A stretch of 64,000 nt of DNA, from contig JAFODS010000046.1 in the NCBI GenBank assembly GCA_017380575.1, forward strand, positions 89,506-153,505, given 5' to 3'. Shown here piece after piece: positions 8,192 to 16,945 of the stretch. Position 1 is the stretch's first letter. Each line of letters begins with the position of its first letter. The position numbers and the translations under genes were made by a program. Under the pieces are notes generated by a model. That model was given only the letters and a program-made list of their open reading frames with translations, had not been told where the DNA came from and searched no databases. Source of the stretch: Clostridia bacterium (GTDB lineage: Bacteria > Bacillota > Clostridia > Oscillospirales > Acutalibacteraceae).

Positions 8192-9358
8192 TTATTCAGC
8201 GATAGTTTCTTTAAGAATCGCGATAGCCTTTTTAAGCTCGTTCCAACCGATGTTAAGCGGAGGAAGAAGTCTTACCTTCGTTTTTGCAGTAAGGATAAGA
8301 ACACCCTTCTGCATACAAGCCTTCACGATTTCTTTAGCGTCCTTCTCGGTTTCAATACCTATCATCAGACCGAGACCGCTGACACTTTTTACACCCTTTG
8401 CACCCTCAAATTCCTCAAAGATATACTTTGACTTTGCCTGAACTTCGCTGAGAAGCTCGTCGTCGATTCTTGAAAGAATGTTACAAGCTCCTGCACAGCA
8501 CACGGGATTTCCACCAAAAGTTGTTCCGTGTGAGCCGGGGACAAGAACATTCTCAACCTTTTCGCCAAGCATTGCAACACCGATCGGAAGACCGCCGCCG
8601 ATACCCTTCGCCGTTGTAACGATATCGGGCATAAATCCGTACTGCTGGAAAGCGTAAAGCGAACCTGTTCTGCCGTTACCTGTCTGAACCTCATCAACGA
8701 TGATGAGCATATCTTTTTCATCGGCAATTTTCTTTACTTCGTCAACAAACTCCTTGTCAAGCTTGCAGACACCGCCTTCTCCCTGAACAAGCTCCATCAT
8801 AATTGCAACGCAGTTATTCTCTTCGGCAAGCTTTCTTACGCTCTCTGCATCGTTTGCATCAGCATAAACAAAGCCTTCAACGAACGGACCGAAATGTGTG
8901 TGGTAACCGTCCTGTCCTGTTGCTGTAAGAGTTGCGATTGTTCTTCCGTGGAAGCTGTTTTTAAGAGTGATGATTGTTGAATGGCTTTCGTCACCGTATT
9001 TGTCGAAAGCGTAGCGACGAGCAACCTTGATTGCACATTCGTTAGCCTCGGCACCGCTGTTGCCGAAGAAAGCTTTTTTCATTCCTGTTCTTTCGCAGAG
9101 CATTTTTGCAAGAGTTGAACAAGGCTCTGTGAAATAAAGATTAGATGTATGTGTGAGTGTTGAAAGTTGGTCTGTAACCGCCTTGAGCCACTCGTCGTCA
9201 GCAACACCGAACACGTTAACCGCAATTCCTGAACCGAGGTCGATGTATTCCTTGCCTTCGGAATCCTTAAGAATTGCACCTTTTCCGCTGACAAGCTCAA
9301 CGGGGAAACGTGCGTAAGTGTTGGCTACGTACTGCTTATCGATTTCTGTAATGCTCAT
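8192..9358 (-). CDS. argD: acetylornithine aminotransferase
   Basis: Class III PLP aminotransferase that makes N-acetylornithine from N-acetylglutamate semialdehyde. In 388 residues it shows the GSGIAVNVFG N-terminal motif, FFGNSGAEANE phosphate-binding loop, NSFHGRTIATL, IIVDEVQTGNGRTG, and the PLP lysine in TTAKGIGGG. Its ATG directly abuts the argB stop, and it is the last gene of argC-argJ-argB-argD. Confidence 0.96.
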   Translation of the reverse strand: MSITEIDKQYVANTYARFPVELVSGKGAILKDSEGKEYIDLGSGIAVNVFGVADDEWLKAVTDQLSTLTHTSNLYFTEPCSTLAKMLCERTGMKKAFFGNSGAEANECAIKVARRYAFDKYGDESHSTIITLKNSFHGRTIATLTATGQDGYHTHFGPFVEGFVYADANDAESVRKLAEENNCVAIMMELVQGEGGVCKLDKEFVDEVKKIADEKDMLIIVDEVQTGNGRTGSLYAFQQYGFMPDIVTTAKGIGGGLPIGVAMLGEKVENVLVPGSHGTTFGGNPVCCAGACNILSRIDDELLSEVQAKSKYIFEEFEGAKGVKSVSGLGLMIGIETEKDAKEIVKACMQKGVLILTAKTKVRLLPPLNIGWNELKKAIAILKETIAE

Positions 9359-10249
9359 TTATTTTGCCTCCGGGTGTCTTTTCTTGTAATCCTCACCTTT
9401 GACGAACATCGTTCCGATACCTTCATCGGTAAGAATTTCAATTATGATTGAGTGCTTAACTCGTCCGTCAATAACAAAAACCTTGCGGACACCCCAGTTG
9501 ATAGCATCAACACAGCACTGAACCTTCGGAATCATACCGCCTGAAATAATGCCTTCTTCCGTAAGCTTAGGAGCATCTTCGATGAAAATTTTTGAAATAA
9601 GTGATGACGGGTCGTCCTTGTCGCGGAGGATACCCTCAATGTCTGTCATTGAAATAAGGCTTTCCGCCTTGAGCTCGCCTGCGATTTTAGCAGCAACTGT
9701 ATCAGCGTTGATGTTATAAACGTTACCCTCTTTGTCACAGCCGACAGTTGAAACAACGGGGATGTATCCCATTGAAAGTGTATCGAGAATCGGAGTAACA
9801 TCAACCTTTTCAATATCGCCAACGAATCCAAGTTCGGCACAACGCGGCTTTGCAATAATCATATGTCCGTCAGCACCGCTGAGACCGATTGCCTTACCGC
9901 CCTTTGATTCAATAAGGCTTACAAGGCTTTTGTTGATTTTACCTGCAAGAACCATCTGTACGATTTCTGCAGTTTCTTTATCTGTAACGCGAAGTCCGTT
10001 GACAAACTGAGTTTCCTTGCCGATTTTTGCAAGCATCTCTGTAATCTCAGGACCGCCACCGTGAACGAGAACAACCTTGATGCCTACTGTTGAAAGAAGG
10101 ATAATATCGCTCATAACGGACTGCTTAAGGTCCTCGTTAATCATAGCGTTGCCGCCGTATTTCACAACAAGGATTTTGTTTGTATATTTCTGTATGTAAG
10201 GCAGAGCGTGTGTAAGAACGTGAGCTCTGTCTGCATTTGAAATCTTCAT
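9359..10249 (-). CDS. argB: acetylglutamate kinase
   Basis: Phosphorylates N-acetylglutamate, usually the arginine-inhibited step. The 296 residues carry the VVKYGGNAM Lys-Gly motif, LVHGGGPEI, GLSGADG, and the C-terminal GGMIPKVQCC segment of the amino-acid-kinase fold. The ATG at 10249 is preferred because GAGGTG precedes it at good spacing; a GTG nine bases further upstream would overlap the ribosome binding site. Confidence 0.96.
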   Translation of the reverse strand: MKISNADRAHVLTHALPYIQKYTNKILVVKYGGNAMINEDLKQSVMSDIILLSTVGIKVVLVHGGGPEITEMLAKIGKETQFVNGLRVTDKETAEIVQMVLAGKINKSLVSLIESKGGKAIGLSGADGHMIIAKPRCAELGFVGDIEKVDVTPILDTLSMGYIPVVSTVGCDKEGNVYNINADTVAAKIAGELKAESLISMTDIEGILRDKDDPSSLISKIFIEDAPKLTEEGIISGGMIPKVQCCVDAINWGVRKVFVIDGRVKHSIIIEILTDEGIGTMFVKGEDYKKRHPEAK

Positions 10250-10261
10250 TTGTAACACCTC

Positions 10262-11473
10262 TTAGGTTCTGTAGTCACCGTTGATTTTAACGTAATCGTA
10301 TGTAAGGTCGCAACCCCAGGCTGTAGCGTTTGCTTCGCCTGAGTTGAGCTCAACAAGGATATCGATTTCCTTTTCGAGAAGGATTTCCTTTGCTTTTTCT
10401 TCGGAGAAATCAATACCTGCACCGTTGACGCAGACATCAAGCTTACCCTTTGAGGATTCGAAGCTTACGTCGATTTTGTTAACGTCAACTTCTGCACCGC
10501 TGTAACCGATAGCACAAAGAACACGGCCCCAGTTAGCGTCGGCACCGAACATTGCAGCCTTGAGAAGAGAAGAACAGATAACTGACTTTGCAACAGTTTT
10601 TGCTGTCTTTTCATCTGCGGCACCTGTAACCTTGCATTCAAGGAGCTTTGTTGCGCCTTCACCGTCGCCTGCAATTTTTCTGCAAAGATAAACCGTTACG
10701 CTGTTAAGAGCCTTACAGAATTCTGCAAAGTTTTCATCTTCTTTATCGATAATTTTGTTGCCTGCCATACCGTTGGCAATAACTGTTACCATATCGTTTG
10801 TTGAAGTGTCGCCGTCAACACTTACCATATTGAAAGTTGAAGCGATGTCTGTGCTCAGAGCCTTCTGAAGAAGCTCGGGAGCGATTACAACGTCAGTTGT
10901 GATGAAAACAAGCATTGTTGCCATATTCGGGTGAATCATACCACTGCCCTTTGCGATACCGCCGATTTTGCATTCAACACCGTCAACTTCAAAGCTGATT
11001 GCGATTTCCTTTTTAACTGTGTCTGTTGTCATAATGCCTTCTGCTGCAAAGTCGCTGTGGTCGCCAAGACCTGCTACAAGCTCATCCATACCGTTTGCAA
11101 TCGGAGTGATGTCAAGCACCTGACCGATAACACCTGTTGATGCAACAACAACGTCGTTCTTTGAAATACCTGTTGATTTCTCAACAAGCTCGCTCATCTG
11201 CTCAGCAATTTCAATTCCGTTTGCATTGCATGTGTTTGCGTTGCCGCTGTTGCAGATGATTGCCTGAGCATAGCCGTCAGCAATATGATTTTTTGTAACT
11301 GTAAGGGGAGCACCCTTAACAAGGTTTGTTGTATAAACTGATGCGGCCGCAGCCTTAACATCACTTGTGATAAGAGAGAGGTCTCTTTTGGTTTTGTTCT
11401 TTCTTATTCCGCAATGGATTCCGTTTGCCTTGAATCCTTTAGCGGCACAGATTCCGCCTGTAATTTCTTTCAT
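10262..11473 (-). CDS. argJ: bifunctional ornithine acetyltransferase / N-acetylglutamate synthase
   Basis: Transfers the acetyl group from N-acetylornithine back to glutamate, closing the cyclic arginine pathway; bifunctional forms also use acetyl-CoA. The 403-residue precursor has the autoproteolysis site in GMIHPNMATMLVF, where the Thr becomes the nucleophile of the beta chain. FKANGIHCGI at the N-terminus and GDTSTNDMV are also typical. An ArgJ suggests a recycling pathway without a separate ArgE; none is visible here. It is 3 bases from argC and 12 from argB. Confidence 0.96.
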   Translation of the reverse strand: MKEITGGICAAKGFKANGIHCGIRKNKTKRDLSLITSDVKAAAASVYTTNLVKGAPLTVTKNHIADGYAQAIICNSGNANTCNANGIEIAEQMSELVEKSTGISKNDVVVASTGVIGQVLDITPIANGMDELVAGLGDHSDFAAEGIMTTDTVKKEIAISFEVDGVECKIGGIAKGSGMIHPNMATMLVFITTDVVIAPELLQKALSTDIASTFNMVSVDGDTSTNDMVTVIANGMAGNKIIDKEDENFAEFCKALNSVTVYLCRKIAGDGEGATKLLECKVTGAADEKTAKTVAKSVICSSLLKAAMFGADANWGRVLCAIGYSGAEVDVNKIDVSFESSKGKLDVCVNGAGIDFSEEKAKEILLEKEIDILVELNSGEANATAWGCDLTYDYVKINGDYRT

Positions 11474-11476
11474 GTC

Positions 11477-12412
11477 TTACACCTCTAAATTAAGTCCTGT
11501 AGTTTCGTCAACACCGAGAAGAATGTTCATATTCTGGATAGCTGCGCCCGAAGCACCTTTGCCGAGATTGTCGTAACGTGCCATAAGCATAATTCTGTCC
11601 TCGTTACCTTCAACGAAGATTTCCATACCGTCGTTGAATGAAAGCTTGTTTGAACAGATAAATCCGCCCTCACCGATGTCAGACTTATATTGTACCACAG
11701 GTCCGTGGTATTTTTCACTATAAATTTTACGAATTTCGTCTAAATTTGCTCCGTTTACCTGATTTTTAAACAAAGGAACGGTCACAAGCATACCGCTGTA
11801 GTAGTTTGCAACGATAGGAGTGAACGCAGGAGCGTTCTTTATGCCTGTAATTGCCGTCATTTCAGGAAGATGCTTGTGTGTCTGTGCAAGACCGTACTGA
11901 CGGGGTGAACCGTATGCTTCTTCAACCTCAGGACTCTCGTATTCGCCGATCATCTTGTTACCGCCACCGCTGTAGCCTGTAAGTGAATGACAGGCAAGAA
12001 GTGCTTCTTCAGAAAGAACACCTTTTTCAACAAGGGGATAAACAAGAGAGATAAATCCGCTTGCATGGCATCCGGGAACGGCAATTCTGTTGGAATCAAT
12101 AATCTTCTGTCTATGAGCGTCAGAAAGCTCGGGGAAACCGTAAGCCCATGCAGGATTTGTACGGTGAGCTGTTGAAGTGTCGAGAACTTTTACATCAGGA
12201 TTCTCGATAAGAGAAACAGACTCCATAGCCGCCGCATCCGGAAGGCAGAGAAAAGCGATATCGCATGCATTGAGCATCTCTTTCCTTGCGTTTACATCCT
12301 TACGTAATTCGTCAGAAATGAGCATAAGCTCAATATCGTTTCTTTCGCTGAGTCTTTCGTATATACGCAGTCCTGTTGTGCCTGCTTTTCCGTCAATAAA
12401 AATCTTTTTCAC
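11477..12412 (-). CDS. argC: N-acetyl-gamma-glutamyl-phosphate reductase, short (type 2) form
   Basis: NADPH-dependent reduction of N-acetylglutamyl phosphate. The 311 residues and the N-terminal IDGKAGTTGLRIYERL motif mark the type 2 form, shorter than the roughly 345-residue type 1 enzyme of Bacillus. The catalytic Cys lies in AVPGCHASGF. It is the first gene of the arginine operon, behind a recognisable promoter and operator. Confidence 0.95.
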   Translation of the reverse strand: MKKIFIDGKAGTTGLRIYERLSERNDIELMLISDELRKDVNARKEMLNACDIAFLCLPDAAAMESVSLIENPDVKVLDTSTAHRTNPAWAYGFPELSDAHRQKIIDSNRIAVPGCHASGFISLVYPLVEKGVLSEEALLACHSLTGYSGGGNKMIGEYESPEVEEAYGSPRQYGLAQTHKHLPEMTAITGIKNAPAFTPIVANYYSGMLVTVPLFKNQVNGANLDEIRKIYSEKYHGPVVQYKSDIGEGGFICSNKLSFNDGMEIFVEGNEDRIMLMARYDNLGKGASGAAIQNMNILLGVDETTGLNLEV

Positions 12413-12425
12413 CTAATCACCCTAT

Positions 12426-12471
12426 ATTCATTGATAATGAATAATTATACAGTTATTTCGCAGAAAGTCAA
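12426..12471 (-). promoter_or_regulatory. argC promoter with ArgR-like operator
   Basis: On the minus strand a -35 TTGACT (12466-12471) and -10 TATAAT (12444-12449) are 16 bases apart. Overlapping the -10 is TGAATAATTATACA (12438-12451), one mismatch from the ARG-box consensus TGAATWWWWATTCA. Next to it is a perfect ATTCATT-GAT-AATGAAT palindrome (12426-12442). This arrangement would let an ArgR/AhrC protein block the promoter when arginine is plentiful. Regulator identity is inferred. Confidence 0.7.
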
Positions 12472-12526
12472 GGGATATACGTGAATATTATATTTTTTAT
12501 TGCATATATACAATTTATTTTATTTC

Positions 12527-12555
12527 TTGACAAATGGTTCGTCAAAGTATACAAT
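12527..12555 (+). promoter_or_regulatory. promoter of the glycyl radical enzyme operon
   Basis: Consensus -35 TTGACA (12527-12532), then 17 bases, then TACAAT (12550-12555). This is about 38 bases before the first ATG of the five-gene operon. No riboswitch-like structure fits in the short leader. Confidence 0.7.
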
Positions 12556-12593
12556 CAAGTTAATATTACAATGGTATAGTATGAGGGAAAATA

Positions 12594-13298
12594 ATGTTAA
12601 TTTTGCAAAAAGGGTTCAATTATTCACAGGATGGACCCGGAAACAGACTTGTGTATCATTTGCAAGGATGCAACTTCCGATGCAAGTGGTGTTCGAATCC
12701 CGAGAGTATGAACGGTGAGGACAAAAACGCAAAAAATTACACGGTGGAGGAGCTTCTTTCGGAGGCAAAACGTAGCCGTATGATGTTTTTTGACGGTGGC
12801 GGAGTAACCTTCACGGGCGGAGAATGTACGCTTCAGTATAAGGAGCTGACAGAGCTTCTGAAAAAGCTTCGGGCAGAGGGGATAAACACCGCAATCGAAA
12901 CGAATGCATCAAGTCCGTATCTTTTGAAGATTGCCGAAAATATCGACTATCTTATTGCAGATTTCAAGCATTATGATACCGATATTCACAAAAAATGGAT
13001 AGGTGTCGGTAACGAAGCGGTCAAGGCGAACCTTGAAAAAATATTCGCTTCGGGCAGGCAGATTCATATAAGAATTCCTGTCATAAAAAACATCAACGAT
13101 AATCCGCAAGGCTTTGTTGATTATTTCAAAAGTTTTGATACCTCATCTGCCGTCTTTGAATTCCTTTCCTACCACGAATTCGGTAAGGATAAATGGACAG
13201 AGGATTATGAAATAGAGGACGGATTTGTTTCAGACGAAACGATTGAGAAATTTATAAAATTATTTAAACAAAACGGAATGAAAGTAACGAAAACATAA
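12594..13298 (+). CDS. glycyl radical enzyme activating enzyme (radical SAM)
   Basis: Uses S-adenosylmethionine and a 4Fe-4S cluster to abstract hydrogen from a glycine of the partner enzyme encoded next. The 234 residues carry the cluster motif C26-x3-C30-x2-C33 (GCNFRCKWC), the SQDGPG motif before it, and the TFTGGEC segment that binds the SAM methionine. There is no ferredoxin-like insert with extra Cys clusters, so it resembles PflA in architecture rather than the longer activases of glycerol or choline GREs. It lies 12 bases upstream of the glycyl radical enzyme. GAGGG precedes the ATG. Confidence 0.92.
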   Translation: MLILQKGFNYSQDGPGNRLVYHLQGCNFRCKWCSNPESMNGEDKNAKNYTVEELLSEAKRSRMMFFDGGGVTFTGGECTLQYKELTELLKKLRAEGINTAIETNASSPYLLKIAENIDYLIADFKHYDTDIHKKWIGVGNEAVKANLEKIFASGRQIHIRIPVIKNINDNPQGFVDYFKSFDTSSAVFEFLSYHEFGKDKWTEDYEIEDGFVSDETIEKFIKLFKQNGMKVTKT

Positions 13299-13310
13299 AG
13301 GAGAATAGCT

Positions 13311-15638
13311 ATGCAAAAAATTTACACTCCCGAAAAATTAACTAAGAAGGCAAAGGCACTCTTTATAAATGAAAGAGCAAAAATGCGTCTTGACGGCTGG
13401 TTTATTGCAAAGGAAGCTGAACTCAACCTTCAGGAGAAATATAAGAACGAGAGCGAGGAAGTAAAGAAAGCTTACATCCTCCGCGAGCTTGTTGATATCG
13501 TACCTCTCTGGATTGATGATAATCAGATTTTTGCAGGCACACAGGACGATGCATTCGCAAGAAGCTATGCTCTTATCAATCCCTCTTTCAGGGTTGAAGG
13601 CTTCAGCGGTTATTGTGACCCTGCGGCTGTTTTCGGCGACATTGAGCCGAATGAAGAATTCACCGCCGAAAGAATTGAAAAGGCAAAGGCTGTTTTCAGT
13701 AAAACTGACTACGCTGTGAAGCTTGGCGAAACATATGCAAAGTGCGAAGACAGCACAAAGGAAGTTATTTATTTCGTTGAGCAGGTTACGGGACATCTTA
13801 TCCCTGATTTCCGTTATGCAATCAAAAACGGTGTTCGTTCAATGATTGATGCAATCAAGGATAAGGACGGCAACGGCTACAAGGCTTTTAAAATTGCTCT
13901 TGAAAGCGTTGTCGCACTTGCAAACAAGTATGCTGACCTTGCAGAAGAAAAGCTTGCTGATGCTGACGATGAACGTAAAGCTGAGCTTGAACTTATGATT
14001 AAAACTCTTCGCAAGGTGCCCGAAAACGGTGCGGAAAATATGTACGAAGCAATGCAGTCTTTCATTCTCCTCTGGCAGATGATGTGTCTTGAACAGACTC
14101 CGAATCCGTTCGCATTTTCAGTAGGTAATGCAGACAGAATTTTTGAGCCGTACAGAAACGGACTTGACCGCGACACGGTTGCAGGTTTTTTCAAGCACTT
14201 CCTCGTTTTCTTCAACGTTGCTGACAGAAGCTGGGCAATTTCACAGAACATTATCATCAGCGGACGTGACAAGGACGGCAACGACCTTACAAACGACACT
14301 TCATACGCTATGCTTGATGCATACTTTGATATGAACCTTCCTCAGCCGATTCTTTCGGTTAAGCTTCACAAGAATACACCGCAGAAGCTTTATGAGGAGC
14401 TTGGCAGATTTTTCTTCACACCGGGTGTGCTTACACCGTCAATGTTCAACGACGATTCACTCTTTGAGGTTCTCGGAGCAAACGGTGTTGACGAAGCTGA
14501 CCTTCCCGATATCTCAATCGCAGGCTGTCAGGAACCGCTTATTATGGGTAAGGACAACGGCAACACAACAAACAGCTGGCTCAACCTTCCGAAGATTCTT
14601 GAAATGACACTCACGGGCGGTATTTCAACAGTTACAGGCGAACGCCTTGCTGATACAAAAGTAGCTTCACTCGAGAATATTCAGGAAGAGTTTTACAAAA
14701 ATGTTGAATTTTTTGTTGCAGAAATGGCAGGTGCAGCAAACGGTGCTTCCGTTGCTCTTTCAACACAGCGTGTACCTTTCCTTTCATGTTTTATGGGCGG
14801 TATGGAAAACGGTATCGATATGCGTGACTTCAACGCTCAGGGAACAAAGTATAACGGCAGCGGATGCCTTATCCACGGCACATCTGTTATCGCCGACTCA
14901 TTTAGCGCAATTGACAAGCTTCTTGCAGAACGTCCTGAGGATGCTGACAAGCTTGTTCCTGCTCTCAAGGCAAACTTCGAAGGCTACGAGGATTTAAGAG
15001 AATTCCTTCTTTCGGCAGATAAATTCGGAAATAACATCGAAAAGGTAGACGACTATGCGGCAGAGGTTGCTTCAAAGGTTGCTGATATCGTTGCGAATGC
15101 AAAGAATTACCTCGGCAACAGCTTACGTCCCGACTTCTCAAGCCCGTCAACACACCTTCTTTACGGTTACTGGGTAGGTGCAACACCTGACGGCAGAAAA
15201 TCAAGAGATATGCTCGGCTACGGTGTTGACCCGCTTTACGGCAGTGCAGAAAACGGACTCGGCTTCCGTATGCTTTCAAATATGAAGCTTCCGTTTGAAA
15301 AGTTCAACGGCGGTTACGCTTCACACCTCGGCATTGACCCGAAATATTTCACAAGCGACTCTGACGAAGGTAATGGTGTTGAATTCAGAGATAAAATCAT
15401 CAATCCTCTTTTCTTCAACGAGCTTAATGAAGGCGTTGCTCCGTTCTATCTCTACGTTAACGTAACAACAGTAGAAATCCTTAAAAAGGTACTTGAAAAT
15501 CCGAAGAAGTATGCTCCGAGCGGAGTTTACATTATGCGAATTCACGGTACATTTGTTAACTTCCTTGATTTGTCACCCGCAATCCAGCAGGATATTATCA
15601 AACGTCTTGACCCGAAATCATCAAATCTTGGTTGCTGA
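13311..15638 (+). CDS. glycyl radical enzyme of unassigned substrate (eliminase-type active site)
   Basis: A 775-residue PFL-like barrel enzyme. The thiyl Cys is C406 in IAGCQEP, and E408 sits two residues later; the Cys-x-Glu pair is known from dehydratase and lyase members such as glycerol dehydratase, whereas pyruvate formate-lyase has Cys-Cys. The radical glycine is G746 in MRIHGTFVNF, 30 residues from the C-terminus. The family usually has an aromatic residue after the Gly, so Thr is odd. It is not pyruvate formate-lyase. The activase lies just upstream and a ketose-type kinase 10 bases downstream, which suggests a polyol, sugar or sugar phosphate substrate. The exact reaction is unknown. 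Confidence 0.9.
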   Translation: MQKIYTPEKLTKKAKALFINERAKMRLDGWFIAKEAELNLQEKYKNESEEVKKAYILRELVDIVPLWIDDNQIFAGTQDDAFARSYALINPSFRVEGFSGYCDPAAVFGDIEPNEEFTAERIEKAKAVFSKTDYAVKLGETYAKCEDSTKEVIYFVEQVTGHLIPDFRYAIKNGVRSMIDAIKDKDGNGYKAFKIALESVVALANKYADLAEEKLADADDERKAELELMIKTLRKVPENGAENMYEAMQSFILLWQMMCLEQTPNPFAFSVGNADRIFEPYRNGLDRDTVAGFFKHFLVFFNVADRSWAISQNIIISGRDKDGNDLTNDTSYAMLDAYFDMNLPQPILSVKLHKNTPQKLYEELGRFFFTPGVLTPSMFNDDSLFEVLGANGVDEADLPDISIAGCQEPLIMGKDNGNTTNSWLNLPKILEMTLTGGISTVTGERLADTKVASLENIQEEFYKNVEFFVAEMAGAANGASVALSTQRVPFLSCFMGGMENGIDMRDFNAQGTKYNGSGCLIHGTSVIADSFSAIDKLLAERPEDADKLVPALKANFEGYEDLREFLLSADKFGNNIEKVDDYAAEVASKVADIVANAKNYLGNSLRPDFSSPSTHLLYGYWVGATPDGRKSRDMLGYGVDPLYGSAENGLGFRMLSNMKLPFEKFNGGYASHLGIDPKYFTSDSDEGNGVEFRDKIINPLFFNELNEGVAPFYLYVNVTTVEILKKVLENPKKYAPSGVYIMRIHGTFVNFLDLSPAIQQDIIKRLDPKSSNLGC

Positions 15639-15648
15639 GGTAGATTAA

Positions 15649-16941
15649 ATGTATTCAATTGGTATAGACATCGGCACAACAAGCATATGTGCAGTGCTGA
15701 TGAATTCACAAACAGGTAAAATTATAACTACGGCAACGCATCAGAACGATTCTTTCATTCCGACACCGAATGTGTGGGAAAAGATTCAGGACGTTGCTGT
15801 GATAGAAGAAAAGGTTTCTGAAGTAATCAGTCATCTTTTTATGAACAAACCCGACGGTGAGGTTGACTCTATCGGCATTTCAAACCAGATGCACGGTATT
15901 ATGTACTACGATGCGGACGGTAATGCTGTCAGTCCGCTTTACATCTGGCAGGACGAAAGAGGCAATCTTCCTTACAAGGACGGCAAAACCTATGCACAGT
16001 ATCTTGGCAGTTTTGCAGGCTACGGCCTTGTAACGGATTTTTATAACCGTGAAAACTCGCTTGTTCCCGAAAAAGCTGTAGGTGTGTGCACAATCGGTGA
16101 TTATATCGCAATGAAGCTTACGGGAACGAAAAAAGCACTTATGCACATCACAAATGCCGCAAGCTTCGGTTGCTTTGACATTAATAAAAACGAATTTACA
16201 ATCGACAATGGTATGCTTCCCGAGGTTACGGCAGATTTTGCAACCGTCGGTGAATGGAACGGAATTAAGGTTTCGGTTGCTGTCGGTGATAATCAGGCAA
16301 GCTTTATCGGCTCTGTCGGAGTGGACGCTCCGCTTCTTAATGTCGGTACAGGCTCGCAGATTTCATATCTTAACGACACACCCGTAACAGGCGAAAATAT
16401 CGAATCACGTCCGTATGACGGAAGACGTTTTCTTATCGTCGGTGCGGCACTCTGCGGAGGACGTGCATTCTCAATGCTTGAACGTTTCTTTGCTTCTGTT
16501 GTTGAAATGGCAACGGGTGAGGAGTGTCCGTCACTTTACAAACAGATTGATAAAATGCTTGAAACAAAAACACAGACAGACCTTGTTGCGGACAGCCGTT
16601 TCTGCGGTACTCGTGCAAATCCTGAAATCCGTGGAGGTTTTTCGAATATGTCGCAGGATAATTTCACGGCAGGAGATGTGGCTGTTTCAATGCTTTATGC
16701 AATTGCAGGTGAGCTTCGTGCAATGTATGCAGGCGGTAAAACAGAAAAAATTGTTTGCTCGGGCAACGGTATAAGAAAAAATCTCGCTTTGCAGAAGGTT
16801 GTTTCTGAAATGTTTGAGGCAGAGATAAAAATTCCTCTTTACGAGGAAGAGGCGGCATACGGTGCAGCATTGACTTCTCTTGTCGCAATCGGCAAAGCTG
16901 AAAATATCGACGAAGCACAAAAACTTATTAAGTACAGGTGA
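15649..16941 (+). CDS. FGGY-family carbohydrate kinase, sedoheptulokinase-like
   Basis: Cytoplasmic sugar or polyol kinase. The 430 residues start with the ATP-phosphate motif GIDIGTTSICAV. They continue with GISNQMHGI and the IWQDERG substrate loop, then TNAASFGCFD, a VGDNQASFIGS glycine-containing loop and NVGTGSQISYL. The pattern GISxQMHG, WQDxR, NAASxGxF and a later GxR follows my memory of sedoheptulokinase better than xylulokinase or glycerol kinase. The true substrate could be another ketose or an anhydro-polyol. It lies between the glycyl radical enzyme and the mannose isomerase gene, and so is a natural candidate to phosphorylate that enzyme's substrate or product. Confidence 0.85.
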   Translation: MYSIGIDIGTTSICAVLMNSQTGKIITTATHQNDSFIPTPNVWEKIQDVAVIEEKVSEVISHLFMNKPDGEVDSIGISNQMHGIMYYDADGNAVSPLYIWQDERGNLPYKDGKTYAQYLGSFAGYGLVTDFYNRENSLVPEKAVGVCTIGDYIAMKLTGTKKALMHITNAASFGCFDINKNEFTIDNGMLPEVTADFATVGEWNGIKVSVAVGDNQASFIGSVGVDAPLLNVGTGSQISYLNDTPVTGENIESRPYDGRRFLIVGAALCGGRAFSMLERFFASVVEMATGEECPSLYKQIDKMLETKTQTDLVADSRFCGTRANPEIRGGFSNMSQDNFTAGDVAVSMLYAIAGELRAMYAGGKTEKIVCSGNGIRKNLALQKVVSEMFEAEIKIPLYEEEAAYGAALTSLVAIGKAENIDEAQKLIKYR

Positions 16942-16945
16942 TTTT

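Noticed and set aside
12413-12593. Possible riboswitch or T-box between the arginine and GRE operons
   Set aside because: Only two short promoters and an ArgR-like palindrome fit; no conserved riboswitch stem or T-box sequence is visible.
16880-16945. N-terminal extension of the mannose isomerase into the kinase gene
   Set aside because: The extension overlaps the kinase coding end and has no ribosome binding site; the family start motif begins at 16946.
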